From Ciona intestinalis (taxonomy: Eukaryota; Chordata; Ascidiacea; Phlebobranchia; Cionidae), in the NCBI RefSeq assembly GCF_000224145.3, contig NC_020174.2:2728097-2792096 (forward strand): 64,000 nt of DNA, given 5' to 3'. The notes beneath the pieces are model-generated. The model worked only from the letters and a program-made list of their open reading frames with translations. It had not been told where the DNA came from and did not search any database. Position numbers and translations under genes: made by a program. Positions 34,540 through 54,363 of this stretch are shown one piece after another (positions within the stretch are counted from its first letter, which is position 1; each line of letters starts with the position of its first letter).

Positions 34540-36395
34540 ATAATACAAATAAGCAAAAGTATTGAATGGGTGAATAATATGGGATCTGTGTTAGGTATGT
34601 AAGATCCTATAACTGGTACTTGCTGATTACCATTCCAGCTTTACGCCAATAGTTTTTTACAATTTTTTTATCCCCCAATAAATCTTTACAGTTTTTTTTA
34701 TATGATCATAGTTCTCTACATATTATTTACTTAAACAACTTGTTTTGTGTTTACGCTGCATGAATTTTGTGCTGTCTTTAACAATAATCTGTTTGTGAAA
34801 ACTCGTACTGCAATTTTGTCGACATTTTATAAAACCTCTGGCAATTGTGGCCGATGCAGTTTCTACAACTAAATATAGTTCACTGTTCGAGTTGTTTTAC
34901 CATTTACATGGCGGCGAGTTGACTGCGTAAACAAAAGCCACCCTTTACAGCATGACTTCGCAACATTGGTTATTCTGGATGAGAGGAAACATTTTATTTG
35001 TTAAATGTTAATTTTGTAAATTAGTCTATCCATTTTATCGTGTTTTTTTCATTTTGAGAATTTGTTTCTATAGTTAAATAATAATTCTATATATTATCCC
35101 ATGGTTTTTATTATTTAGTGTACAATATGGCAATTATACATGGGAGTTTTTATATCATGTTCTATATTTATCATTCCAGCATTCTGTTTAAATTAACTCT
35201 GTATAAAACCGAACATATTTTTACCTAATTATCAGACTAAACAAGCATTTTCTTTAATTTTTTCAGATGATCGCTCAGCAAGTATTAGGGCTACACTAAA
35301 AAATGTGACATTTTGCACTCTGCTAGTGAAGCATGTCGTAACTTGGGAAACTTCATTTACTGCAACAAGAGTTTTGAACTTCCATTCTGTGTTGTGTTGA
35401 AAGAACCTTTACACCGGTCCAATGCACCAGCGAACTTGGCAACTTGTCTGAGTTACTGACCCAGAAAGATGGGTTAGGTAAAACTCCATGATCATTTTGG
35501 TATCATCGAAAAGAAAAAAACTTTATATTTATATTTGTTTTTGTGGATTGTAGTCTTTATATTACTTTATATTTATATTTGTTTTTGTGGATTGTAGTCT
35601 TTATATTTTCTCTTTCCAGTGACTTTTATTGTGGTGTGCTACATACTGTGGTCTGTGGTTATTAATTATACACACAATTTTGTTAATGGTTTACCTGCAT
35701 ATTATTTTTGTGGAGAAATTTTATCACCAATAAATTTTTGGGGTAAAATATTGTTTGGTATTAAGCCTTTAACTAGCAGGTCAAATAAATATACCAGGAA
35801 TTAATACCAGTGAAGGCTTTTTGTCTTGTGTGTTTATGTTTACCTGAATAAATAAAAGTATTTCGCGTGTTGTATTAAGAAATATAGAAGGGTTTATTAC
35901 CATTTCTAGGCTCACTGTACCATTTGGGATATGAAACTCGGGTGTGTAATCAGAGTCGTAGAAACACCTTTATATGGGTCTGTGTGTGATATAATTCAAT
36001 TAACTAAAGGGGACAGCACGAGATCGAGACATGCGGCCATGCGCAGTAGTAAAATTCATGTTTTACGGCAGGTCTTTTCTGCATGTTTGATTTTTCGTAG
36101 ATAATACGTTTTAAGCAAAGCTGGGTCAGTTTTATTTATTCAGTGTTTATAAAATCAATGTCAATTGTGTGTCATTTAAATAAAACAACTAGAATAATTT
36201 TAATGTTTAACTTGGGACCATATTAACGTCGGTCCATCTGGCTCAATAGAGCAACAACGTTTTAAAAATACTTTGGCGCAATGTTGTAGAAATCGAACTG
36301 TAGTCCTGCTTTTGCTTTACCCTGTTCAAAAATTGAAGTAAAGATATATCTGTTTGGTTTCTGCCGTACATCTGAAACAAAGCAATCATATTAAG
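34540..36395. other. Intergenic region upstream of CNOT9
   Basis: No gene is recognised. Two copies of a 42-bp unit ('tttatatttatatttgtttt' ... 'gtggattgtagtctttat') lie at 35521-35606. The sequence just before CNOT9 shows no obvious TATA box. Confidence 0.55.
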
Positions 36396-39300
36396 ATGCA
36401 GGTTAACCCAGCAGCAGCAATGGCGGGCGTGGACAGGGAAAAGATATATCAATGGATTAACGATCTTTCGAGCCTTGATACACGAGAAACAGCGTTGCTG
36501 GAGCTAAGTAAAAAACGGGAAACTGTTCAGGACCTTGCTCCAATGCTGTGGCATTCGTTTGGAACAATAGCTGCACTTTTACAGGTAAAATTTTGCTGAA
36601 TAAACGGTAGGGGACCATGTTGGAATAAAATGACTGGGTTTTCGTACTAAATCCTGGTCCCTTTAATTAGTGCATGTTTGCTATGTCCACTATTATCCGC
36701 TATGTTCACAATATTTAGTTTACTATGTCCGCTATGTCCACTATGTAGTAAATACTGTGGACATAGTGGACATGCACTAATTAAAGAGACCCCTTATTTC
36801 TTGCAGATTTGTAAAAAAATTGGGGTGCGTATGGCTTGGTAAACTGTACTGCAGTATAAAATCTTAATAAATACCCATTGTAAGAAGGTTCTTAAACTAA
36901 AATCTGCAATTTTTTTTATAAAATTATCATGTCAAAAAATATTCTCATTTGTATTGTGCCTACCTTGGCTGTTAACCTTTATAATATGCAATATTTTAAT
37001 TCCTTGTTTGCAGGAGATTGTAAACATATATTCTTCAATCAACCCCCCTACTCTTACTGCACATCAATCAAACAGGTAAATAATTATTTATTTGTGCTTT
37101 GATGTTGCAGCTAATTAAACTTTTGGTGCTAGTGAAGAATCCCCTCCCTACGTTATCTGCTGTTTTAGTAGCGTTTAAAATGGTTAAGCCAATAAAAATA
37201 AGCTCTGCCATTGCTGTTTCCCAAAGCATGTCAGATGTCACCCTTGTCAGCTGAGTCAATCAATCGTGGCAGTTTTATACATTTATCGGTTATCGGATGA
37301 CGTACACTGGTATTTAGTACTGGAGCTTTTTGCTCCAAATCAGTTTTTGTGTTTTCTAATTTTAGTATGTATTTGTGTATCTACTGTCTTAAGTCGGCTG
37401 TGTTTTGGTGGTTTTAATACATCTTACAAATTGAACTGGTATTTAGTAGGCTACTGAAGCTTTTTGCTCCAAATCAGTTTTTCCGTTTTCTAATTTTAGT
37501 ATGTATTTGTGTATCTACTATCATAAGTCCTTGGTTGTTTACTTGTTTTAATACATCATACAAGGTGAAAATTAATGTTTTACTCTGTTGCATTCAGAGT
37601 GTGCAATGCCTTAGCCCTGTTACAATGTGTTGCTTCTCATCCTGAGACAAGAACTGCCTTCCTTGCTGCTCACATCCCACTATTCCTCTACCCATTCCTA
37701 CACACTACAAGCAAAACTAGACCTTTTGAATATTTAAGGTTGACGAGTCTTGGAGTGATTGGTGGGTTGGAGTCTTTTGTATTGACTAATTGGTTTACTG
37801 TAATGTATTAAAGGATTGTTTTGAGGATAACAGCTAGAAGTTCTTTCGAAATTTTCATTTTGGAAGTAGTTTAAAATTAAACTTCAAAAAAGCACCTATC
37901 ATTTCTATTTTTTTGCACTTTTTACATTTATTAAAAACATTAAAATAATGTTTAGAGTGCAAAAATAAAACAAAATAATATTAATCACAAATCACAATAC
38001 CATTGATATGTCACACACCAGGTGCGTTGGTGAAGACAGATGAACAAGAAGTTATCACTTTCCTTCTTACAACAGAGATTATTCCTCTTTGTCTTCGAAT
38101 CATGGAGTCTGGAAGCGAGTTATCTAAAACGGTTTGTTTTTATGTTTTATTAATACTGTACTCTGTTTTATGTCTTGTTATTTCTAAGATTATAGAATGT
38201 AGACAATATTAATTATATTAGTTGTTGTTTTAAATTCCAGGTTGCAACTTTTATCCTGCAGAAAATATTGTTGGATGATACCGGACTAGCTTATATTTGT
38301 CAAACTTATGAAAGGTTTTCTCATGTTGCAATGATATTGGTGAGTACGGAACATGGACAGAATGAATTAAACTGATATGTCTGGTGCCGTAGCACAGTTG
38401 GTTAGCGTGCCTGCCCCAACCCAGAGGTAATGGGTTCAAGGCTCGTCACTGCTACCATTGTGGGCGGTTGTGTCCTTGGGCAAGACACTTAACAGCAATT
38501 GTTCCAACTCAGAGATACATAAAAAATAAAAAAAATAATTACCCACAAAGTAACATACTTGGTAACTCGTAAGCTGGCGCGAGGTGTATGAAACAGCATA
38601 CCTGTGTTATAACTTATAGCAACTGTCGTTTTCCGGCCACGCGAGGATAAAGTAATATACATTCTCACTCATATATTTTTTATGTTGTTACTTTTTAGTG
38701 CAGTAGCACAGCCGCTGCACTGTAGGTCTTAGTTTCTAGTAGAGACAGAACTTGTGTATTAATCAGAATTCAAAAGCAGATGTAGACCTAGCTCTAATTC
38801 AAGATGACCTTATGTGTAGATTTTCTTATTGATTGTCGTTATGCTGGTAATATCCATGTCTTCATTTTATAAACAATCAGATCCTTCTTATTGTTAAAAA
38901 GGATATAATAAGTCATGCTATGCTTTTTGCACAACTGTAATGTATGTGCAAAAAATAATCAGATGTATTGGTTTCTAAACAGGGAAAGATGGTGCTTGCT
39001 CTTTCCAAAGATCCCTCTGCTCGACTACTGAAACATGTTGTTCGTTGCTATCTCCGACTCTCTGATAATCCCAGGTGTCTAGTTGTTTGAATGTTTAAGC
39101 TGTTAAGTTAGAAAATATTTTTTTCTATAATTCCAGAAAAACAATTTTTTTTTATAAAAGTCTTTTGAAATTATATAAAAAAACTTCAATTTTTAAAACC
39201 AGCCTGAATTGAAATTCTATAATTTAAACAAAAGTTTTTATGACTTCAACCTGAATTACAGAGCTAAAGAAGCATTGCGCCAATGCTTGCCCGACCAGTT

Positions 39301-39428
39301 AAAAGATTCCACTTTCCTACCTGTGTTAAAAGATGACAACACAACAAAACGCTGGTTGACGCAACTTATTAAAAAACCTGCAAGAACCTGGACTTACTGA
39401 CCCTCGAACAATTGCTATGCCACAATGA
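36396..39428 (+). CDS. CNOT9: CCR4-NOT transcription complex subunit 9 (CAF40/RQCD1)
   Basis: CNOT9 is an armadillo-repeat scaffold of the CCR4-NOT deadenylase, binding CNOT1 and tryptophan-rich partners such as GW182. Coding exons: 36396-36584, 37014-37075, 37598-37761, 38022-38131, 38241-38339, 38983-39074, 39262-39428. All are GT-AG and phases agree. Sequence is nearly identical to human: [108 protein letters not shown]. As sequenced the last exon stops at 39400 (284 residues). One base fewer in the A6 run at 39371-39376 gives [18 protein letters not shown] and a stop at 39426-39428 (293 residues; human 299), matching the conserved C-terminus. A one-base error or allele is therefore likely. 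The start is the first ATG in the exon; a second in-frame Met follows 8 codons later. Confidence 0.95.
36656..36793. mobile_element. Short foldback element with TIR GGTCCCTTTAATTAGTGCA
   Basis: The left end GGTCCCTTTAATTAGTGCA and the right end 'tgcactaattaaagagaccc' are inverted copies about 138 bp apart. The interior is a run of degenerate 9-bp units (ctatgtccg / ctatgtcca), with a short inverted copy 'gtggacatagtggacat' near the right end. It lies in CNOT9 intron 1. Confidence 0.82.
37308..37563. repeat. Tandem duplication, about 128 bp, in CNOT9 intron 2
   Basis: Two units share 'tggtatttagta', 'agctttttgctccaaatcag', 'ctaattttagtatgtatttg' and 'ttttaatacatc.tacaa' in the same order. The second ends 34 bp upstream of exon 3. 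Confidence 0.85.
38380..38674 (+). mobile_element. tRNA-derived SINE, full-length
   Basis: The head is tRNA-like, with an A-box TAGCACAGTTGG (38390-38401) and a B-box-like GGGTTCAAGGC (38432-38442). It is followed by 'gctaccattgtgggc', 'tgtccttgggcaagacactt', an A-rich linker, 'gtaactcgtaagctggcgcg', and 'ggccacgcgaggataaagta' with an ATTC-like tail. It is the best reference copy for the many SINE pieces here. It resembles the composite SINE described in Ciona, though I cannot verify the name. It lies in CNOT9 intron 5. Confidence 0.9.
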
Positions 39429-39637
39429 CCATTATAGTTGGTTGGACAGAATTTCACATCATGTTCTTAGTAATGCCTCTACTATTCCGTTCTTTGCCGC
39501 TTGAAATACAGTTTTGCTACGAATTTTTACTTTTAATATAACTGATGTTTTTGAGGGACACACTATAGTATAGATGGAATTGAGCGACATGCTTCGTCAA
39601 CATCTGGGGAGATCCCATGATGTCTGTTAATATATAG

Positions 39638-39826
39638 TAGGGTTGGGGAAGATGGGACACCTTTAGCACATAATATTCAAATATTCTGATCGTGTTTTAA
39701 ACAATTAACAACGGTCTATGGAAGTCGTGAGGATATAGTTTTATAATTCTTAATGTTCTTTGTTTACTACATGGGACGAGAAAATAGAGTTAAAAGGTAT
39801 CCCATCTTCCCCCACCCTATTGTATA
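39638..39826 (+). mobile_element. MITE copy (AGTAGGGTGGGGG family), complete
   Basis: It starts AGTAGGGTTGGGGAAGATGG and ends 'tatcccatcttcccccaccc'. The core has 'ggtctatggaagtcgtgagg' and 'tgttctttgtttactacatg'. It lies in the 3' space between the convergent CNOT9 and SDHA genes. The rest of 39429-40110 has no recognised feature. Confidence 0.88.
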
Positions 39827-40110
39827 TCAGACCTCACCCCTATAGAATAGCATCCGAATACCGTTGTAAATTGAGAACAGATTTGAAGACAAACCATTGC
39901 AAAAAATCTATTTATTGCATAAACACTTGTAACCCTTCATACAAATTACTTCAACATTGATAATGTGCAGAGCTTAAATGTTTATTTTGCGATGAAAAAT
40001 ATGTAGCTGATGGAACAAAATGAACACAATATTCACGGAGCGTAGGCTTGTAACTATGGCACTTCTCACTGGCCATATCTTTGCCACAACTCCTTATAAT
40101 AATTTAGAAG

Positions 40111-48749
<8,639 letters not shown>

Positions 48750-48902
48750 CTTGAAACTGGTGAAATTGGAAATTTTAGTAGAGAAGCCATTATAACCACA
48801 AATACATCTATAATAAACTAAAATCCTGTAAAATAAAATTATTTTGAGTTGCCTCAGTAAGAAAATCTTAAAAAAAGAATTATTTATTTGCACTTTCATC
48901 AT

Positions 48903-48955
48903 CTTCCGGCCACGCGAAGATAAAGTAAGTAAGATACATTCATTCATTCATATAA
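48903..48955 (+). repeat. SINE tail fragment
   Basis: 'ttccggccacgcgaagataa' followed by 'agtaagatacattcattcat' is only the 3' end of the SINE. It lies upstream of SDHA, between SDHA and HINT3. Confidence 0.75.
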
Positions 48956-49281
48956 AATGTTTCTAGCATTTAACACTTTTATGTTACATTTGTAATCAAT
49001 CTTATAGCATAGCCTATTACAGTTTTAAGAAACAGACCATAACAAGAATAAAATTTATAACATTCTACATTGTGAAAATTCAATAATTATTTATGTTAGT
49101 TAAATAGGCTCCAAGTGCTAAATTAAATATATGTATATAAAATAAAAAACCTTGCACATTGTATTATGGTGATAAATTTGGTTATATTGTATATAAATAT
49201 ATATATTATTCCTTAAACAACCTGAAAATTACATTAGGGGTATATATAATATACTAAACATGAATTGAACTGAGTAGTGTT

Positions 49282-49755
49282 TTAATTACTTTGATTTAAA
49301 AGCCTGTTAATTAAATATTCTGGGCTGACAAAATACCAGGAGTTTTCTCGAAATAAAACAGAATGAAAATAGCTTAAGTTAGATGAGGGGCATATAACAT
49401 GTAGATGCAAATGATCTACGCTTATTACTGGTGGCCAGTGAAAACCAAATCGCACGTCCTTGGTTAACTCAACGTTTTCATTTGCCTCCAAATATTCCTT
49501 GCCAAATTTGACCATGTCTTTTATCAGCTGAACGTGATCTTCAGAATTCAACGTTTTTGGATTTCCGATGTGCTTTCGTGGTACAACGAGGTAATGGTGC
49601 TTTGATGCTGGTTTATAGTCCGAAAACAACGCCAGATCGTCATTATGGCATAATATCTTTGAGTTTTTAGCTTCTTCGTGTCCTTCCTTTTCTAGTTCGG
49701 CGATAATGGTACAAAATATGCAGTCAGGCTGTTTTTGAGAAAAGAAGTTTCCCAT
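49282..49755 (-). CDS. HINT3: Histidine triad nucleotide-binding protein 3 (HINT3-like), single exon
   Basis: This is a HIT-family hydrolase of adenosine phosphoramidates and acyl-adenylates. One open frame of 157 residues (human 182) starts at the ATG 49753-49755. Near the N-terminus is DCIFCTIIAELEKEG (nucleotide-binding side). Then come NDDLALFSDYKPASKHHYLVV (shown split: NDDLALFSDYKP, HHYLVVP), RFGFHWPPVISVDHLHLHVI with the H-x-H-x-H triad, and a C-terminal Y-F-V-S-P-E-Y-L-I helix as in HINT3 rather than HINT1/2. No intron is visible, unlike the multi-exon vertebrate gene. The 533 bp to SDHA contains only a SINE tail. Confidence 0.9.
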   Translation of the reverse strand: MGNFFSQKQPDCIFCTIIAELEKEGHEEAKNSKILCHNDDLALFSDYKPASKHHYLVVPRKHIGNPKTLNSEDHVQLIKDMVKFGKEYLEANENVELTKDVRFGFHWPPVISVDHLHLHVICPSSNLSYFHSVLFRENSWYFVSPEYLINRLLNQSN

Positions 49756-49892
49756 AATGTCTCACTTCATGCAAAGGCAGCGATTATGTTTAGAACATGA
49801 CCTTCCAATTTAACCTATCGCCATAGCACATATAAGAGTAGAACGCTCAACTGCACAAAACAACAATAGAAGTTAATACGCACGGTGGCCCC

Positions 49893-50107
49893 GGTCCCTT
49901 TAATTAGTGCAGGTCCACTAAGTCCACTAGGTCCACTAGGTCCGCTAAGTCCGCTAGGTCCGCTAGGTCCGCTAGGTCCGCTAGGTCCGCTAGGTCCGCT
50001 AGGTCCGCTAGGTCCGCTAGGTCCGCTAGGTCCGCTAGGTCCGCTAGGTCCACTAGGTCCACTAGGTCCGCTAGGTCCAATAGGTCCACTAAGTCCACTA
50101 GGTCCAA
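49893..50107 (+). repeat. Minisatellite (9-bp unit ggtccgcta) grown inside a foldback element
   Basis: GGTCCCTTTAATTAGTGCA at 49893-49911, the same end as the foldback at 36656, is followed from 49911 by at least 21 units of ggtccgcta/ggtccacta that run into a 500-N gap. Unit variants are patterned, with 'cca' versions at both visible edges and 'ccg' in the middle. Translated it mimics a collagen-like GPL repeat, which is an artefact. Confidence 0.92.
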
Positions 50108-50607
50108 NNNNNNNNNNNNNNNNNNNNNNNNNNNNNNNNNNNNNNNNNNNNNNNNNNNNNNNNNNNNNNNNNNNNNNNNNNNNNNNNNNNNNNNNNNNNN
50201 NNNNNNNNNNNNNNNNNNNNNNNNNNNNNNNNNNNNNNNNNNNNNNNNNNNNNNNNNNNNNNNNNNNNNNNNNNNNNNNNNNNNNNNNNNNNNNNNNNNN
50301 NNNNNNNNNNNNNNNNNNNNNNNNNNNNNNNNNNNNNNNNNNNNNNNNNNNNNNNNNNNNNNNNNNNNNNNNNNNNNNNNNNNNNNNNNNNNNNNNNNNN
50401 NNNNNNNNNNNNNNNNNNNNNNNNNNNNNNNNNNNNNNNNNNNNNNNNNNNNNNNNNNNNNNNNNNNNNNNNNNNNNNNNNNNNNNNNNNNNNNNNNNNN
50501 NNNNNNNNNNNNNNNNNNNNNNNNNNNNNNNNNNNNNNNNNNNNNNNNNNNNNNNNNNNNNNNNNNNNNNNNNNNNNNNNNNNNNNNNNNNNNNNNNNNN
50601 NNNNNNN
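50108..50607. other. Assembly gap of exactly 500 N
   Basis: The round size marks a gap of unknown length. It begins inside the minisatellite, which probably could not be assembled. The matching right end of the foldback is not seen after the gap. Confidence 0.99.
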
Positions 50608-51156
50608 AGTTACTATTTTTGGTCCTCTGCTTGAATTAGTAAGCTACCTTTTTTGCGTTACGGGTCTTTATGAAATCGGCAAACGCGGACACCTTAACTG
50701 CTAGTACTTAAGCAGTTTGAAGCTGCATGTCCACTCATGTTGGATTATAAATGTAGTAAAGAATGGCTCTGTTGATTCGTAGGTATGATCATATACTATT
50801 ATGTAAACTAAGCTGATTGATGCTAGTCTTAATCGCCAACGTAAAGTATCCTGTTAAACCACACTGTACGCCGAAAAACAGTCAAAATATTAATTTACTT
50901 CACATTAATTCCTAGATTTAATATTATATAACAAGATTTATATTAGAAATTATATTTTAAATGTTAAAACAACCGCTATACGTGTTTTCTAGCTTTGTAT
51001 CGCTTACAAGAACTAAATAAACACATGCCGACCATGCATTTGTATAGGCGATTCACGCTCTGTGGGCTCCGTAATGGCGGACACGAGCGCCGTTTCCTAA
51101 CTTGGTCTATACTAACTTTGGTCTATACTAACTTTGGCCTATGGTAGCGGAATGTA
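50608..51156. other. Intergenic, no feature recognised
   Basis: I see no coding region or RNA. 'ttggtctatactaactttgg' type words repeat three times near 51102-51140. Confidence 0.5.
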
Positions 51157-51375
51157 GCAGGCCCGGAGTCTTTATTTGTTTGGTGGGTCTTATCGAAAGA
51201 GATCACCAATACCTGTGGTAAACACAGGACATGAAAAGAAAAGAATGTGCCAAAAATAACTTAGAAACATAGTTTTACTTCCAAATATACTGGTACAGGT
51301 GGCGAGTTTAGTGAAAACAATCTTAATTTATATACAACACAAGGTACCAATAGCAAGCAGAGTCAAAACATACAG
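51157..51375. repeat. Interspersed repeat, copy 1
   Basis: It shares with 53277-53510 the ordered blocks 'gagtctttatttgtttggtg', 'gtcttatcg', 'gaaaagaaaagaatgtgcc', 'acttccaaatatactggtac' and 'aagcagagtcaaaaca'. It has no coding potential. The family is unknown; the two copies flank the lectin gene. Confidence 0.75.
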
Positions 51376-52086
51376 GTGTATACGAAAAGCACAAAACGTA
51401 CGAAATAGTAAAAGGTTCGCTTTTGTTATGTAAAGTGTGTGGGTTGGAACGCTACCCTAACGGCCTACCGCTATACTGACCAGACTGATGTAGGGTTTCT
51501 TAATTAACAGTTTAATAAAATATAAAAAAATTACTATAATAAAACGATAAGAACAGTAAGGATGCTCAAATACACTAACGTTTAACCACGGTAACCAAAT
51601 GCACCAACGTTTAACGATACGCACAACGAGAACTGCCGATCTCATGCAATAGGGCGGATGTAAGCGAAACAGGAGAAAAGGGCACACTTGCGCCACGACG
51701 ACTAGTTACGCTTAAAGGTGAAATAAGCGCGAGACGTATCAACCCAACACAAAAGTCAAACTTAACAACGGAAGTAAAACTAGAAACAATGCAGAAGAAC
51801 GCCACACCAAACGACACACAAAAAAACACAAACATTTAACGCCGAAAGAAACAATACGTCACACTTTTGCAAAGAAATTTACAAGACCGAGGCTCCATTT
51901 TAACCGGTATATTTCACAAAATCAGAACGGAAAATTGTATTCACATAAGGCATTATTATCAGCCAATCTTGTAACCATAGCTTATTTGGTGCAAAGTGGT
52001 AGGACGGTGGGTAAAACGAAAGAGTTGTATGGTTTACACGAGTGGCTTTTTAAAATGATGAGCCCAATTTATAATCTATTACGGCA
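51376..52086. other. Intergenic 3' of the lectin gene
   Basis: No gene is seen. The short open frames on the minus strand (51457-51835) lack any recognisable motif and splice context. Confidence 0.5.
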
Positions 52087-53035
52087 TTATGTATCAAAAA
52101 CTGACATTTCGCAGAGCGGTATATTAAAGTAATCGCACGAAGCATCATTCCATTTTCCTGTATGATACAACAATACACAATCTTCGACGACTTGTCCATT
52201 CCAATTTGTTGGTTCTCCAGAGCTCCAGTTTGCATCGCTGCTTAAAAGTCGCTCCCCGTTTTCCCAAACCCAAGTATTCTCTTGTTCAATATCATTAAGA
52301 CCGATCCAGTTGTGTTGTGATGTAATACCGAAGTGATCTCCAATCCTTCTGAAATATTGCGGACATCTTTATTGAATGTGTATCATTGAAAATTTTCCAA
52401 AAAAATACGCTCAAACAAAAGGCAACAGATTTAACTAAAACAAACTTTGGTATTACACCTCGTTATGTTTATATTTCTTGGAGCAGCAACAGCCAATCTT
52501 GCACCGATTGCTGCACACGAACGATTAGCAGCTTGATAGTTTGATGCTGGCAAAGTTGTATATAAATAACCATTTCCAGCAGAAAACCAAGATATTCCAT
52601 TAATTTCTGTATAACATGCTTTTAGTAAAGAAACGATTATATAAATCAACATGTAATCTTACGTTTAACACCAGTTTGAAAAAGAGTTTCCATTTGATCT
52701 GAAAAGACGCGAAATTACATTATTCGTCGTTCCTAAGAATTTTTAGGTAACCTACTTTTTAACCTGCTGAACCGATTTTCCATCTCCTGTATAGCATTAT
52801 TAACGAATGCACTGTTCGTAGTACATTCTCCTTTTTCTCCCTTGGGACCGAGTACGCCAACAGGTCCAGATGATCCTTTCAATCCAGGTGGCCCTCTTCT
52901 ACCTGGACGACCCGGTGGACCTTGCGCTCCCTTCTCAGAATTTCCAACCGAGCTCAAAGTTAACAAAATCTGTCGAGTATCTTGCGCCTCAGCACAAAAC
53001 ACAAGCAACAGTGCTAATACCAACTTAAACAACAT
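52087..53035 (-). CDS. Collectin-like lectin (collagen stalk plus C-type lectin domain)
   Basis: Four coding exons, 53035-52756, 52698-52663, 52606-52459 and 52348-52087, have consistent phases and give 241 residues. A signal peptide (MLFKLVLALLLVFCAEA) is followed by about twelve uninterrupted G-X-Y triplets (GAQGPPGRPGRRGPPGLKGS onward), a short coiled-coil neck (EMENRFSRLKNQMETLF) and a C-type lectin domain with four cysteines: RSCAAIGARLAVA, NWIGLNDIEQENTWVWENG, SGEPTNWNGQVVEDC, GKWNDASC, PLCEM. It would be a secreted trimeric pattern-recognition lectin, perhaps feeding an ascidian lectin complement pathway. The sugar-site motif is E-P-T instead of E-P-N while W-N-D is kept. The annotated start is the first ATG; upstream codons are in frame but lack one. 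Named ascidian MBL-like genes exist but I cannot assign which this is. Confidence 0.88.
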
Positions 53036-53276
53036 TTTGAAATCCACTAATAAAAAAAGTCTAAAATTCTGAATTAATAGCCAACTGTCTGGTTTTATGA
53101 CTTAGCGGGTAGCCTACCCGGACAACAGTTGAGCAAGATTGGCAGCAATAGGTCCCTATGGTAAAAAATTATATTCAGTGAACTAAACTCTTTGTTTTGC
53201 AAATTGAACTGCTCACAAACTTATAAATACTCGGGAGGCTGCCGTAGGCGCGCAAGAAAACAGATTAACTACGGGT

Positions 53277-53510
53277 ACTGCCAGGCACGGAATCTTTATC
53301 ATTGTGGTAGGTCTTATCGTGAGAGAATTTCTGTGGTAAACAAATATCTCAAACTCCTGTGGTCATGACATGTAAAGAAAAGAATGCGCCTGAAATACTT
53401 TACAAACATCGTTTCTACTTCCAAATATAGTGGTACAGGTGGCGGGTAAAGTGAAAAAATGTAAACTTACAGCACAAGGTACCAAAACAAGCAGAGTCAA
53501 AACAACCAAG
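53277..53510. repeat. Interspersed repeat, copy 2
   Basis: Diverged partner of 51157-51375 with the same block order, including 'tacttccaaatatagtggta' and 'acaaggtaccaaaacaagca'. It ends a few bases before the hAT-like element. Confidence 0.75.
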
Positions 53511-53521
53511 TAGCCTACTAT

Positions 53522-54363
53522 CAGAGATACATAAACAAGAGAATTGCCAATCTCTCGTTGAGCACGTTATTGAGTGGTCATATAGACCCTCTTTTCGTCG
53601 AACAGTTGTTCTTTGTTGTTGTGACTTTTTTCCGCACTTATCTCAATTCTTAATTCTAGCATTTTTCTTTATTCTCTTGACTGAAATCAAATCATAATAT
53701 ATATTTATAATTTTGGGACTGAATTTTCAGATTTAAAACCGCACGATAAGCGATTAATTAACGATTACTTTCCTCATGCACTTCACATAGCGGAATCACT
53801 GTCTGGGACGGCACGCGGGCACGTGTTGGTGAGATAAGAAATCCACACAACGATTCACGACTGAATCAAACTATTAGCATTTAAGTGGGGACGCATTAAA
53901 TGCACTACTCTTATACCGTAATATCATTAATCGTAATTGAAACATTATTTCTAATTAAACAACATATGAATAATATTAACTTCTAACATTACCTAATTAC
54001 TGCGTGACTACGGTTTATCCAAATTCACGAAAACAAGCGATTTTAGGCAACGACAGGGTTAACTAATGTAAGTATATACAAGGATACGGGAGTTGTACAA
54101 AGGTAATTTACACATATTCTTTACCAATCACTCAATCCTCATACATAATAATTGTAAGTCTTTAAAATACATGTAAAAAATGCGTCCTACCTACTGCTCC
54201 ACAGTCACCAATGGCAACTGAAAACCGCTTTGTTGGTTACTTCGGGTTTGTTTTTAATCGAACGTGGTCGACCGCTGTAGTAAAAGAGTTAATTAATACT
54301 ATGCTAATTAGTTTTAAACGTACTCACGCATTAGATCTGTGATCTTTTGTTTATGTATCTCTG
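53522..54363 (+). mobile_element. hAT-like non-autonomous element, 842 bp
   Basis: The ends are inverted: CAGAGATACATAAACAA at 53522 and TTGTTTATGTATCTCTG ending at 54363. CAGAG-type ends are usual for hAT. TACTAT occurs next to both ends, offset by one base on the right, a possible imperfect target duplication. The interior matches the hAT left arm at 26285-27190 from 'ttgagcacgtt' through 'cacgcattagatct', where the transposase remnants begin in the other copy. It thus looks like an internal-deletion derivative. Confidence 0.78.

Noticed and set aside
38380-38452. tRNA gene at the SINE head
   Set aside because: The same head with the same downstream body recurs many times in the window, so it belongs to a SINE family.
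49885-50634. Long open frame of Gly-Pro-Leu repeats, looking collagen-like
   Set aside because: It is the translation of the 9-bp minisatellite and is open in several frames on both strands. It has no start context, exons or flanking protein sequence.
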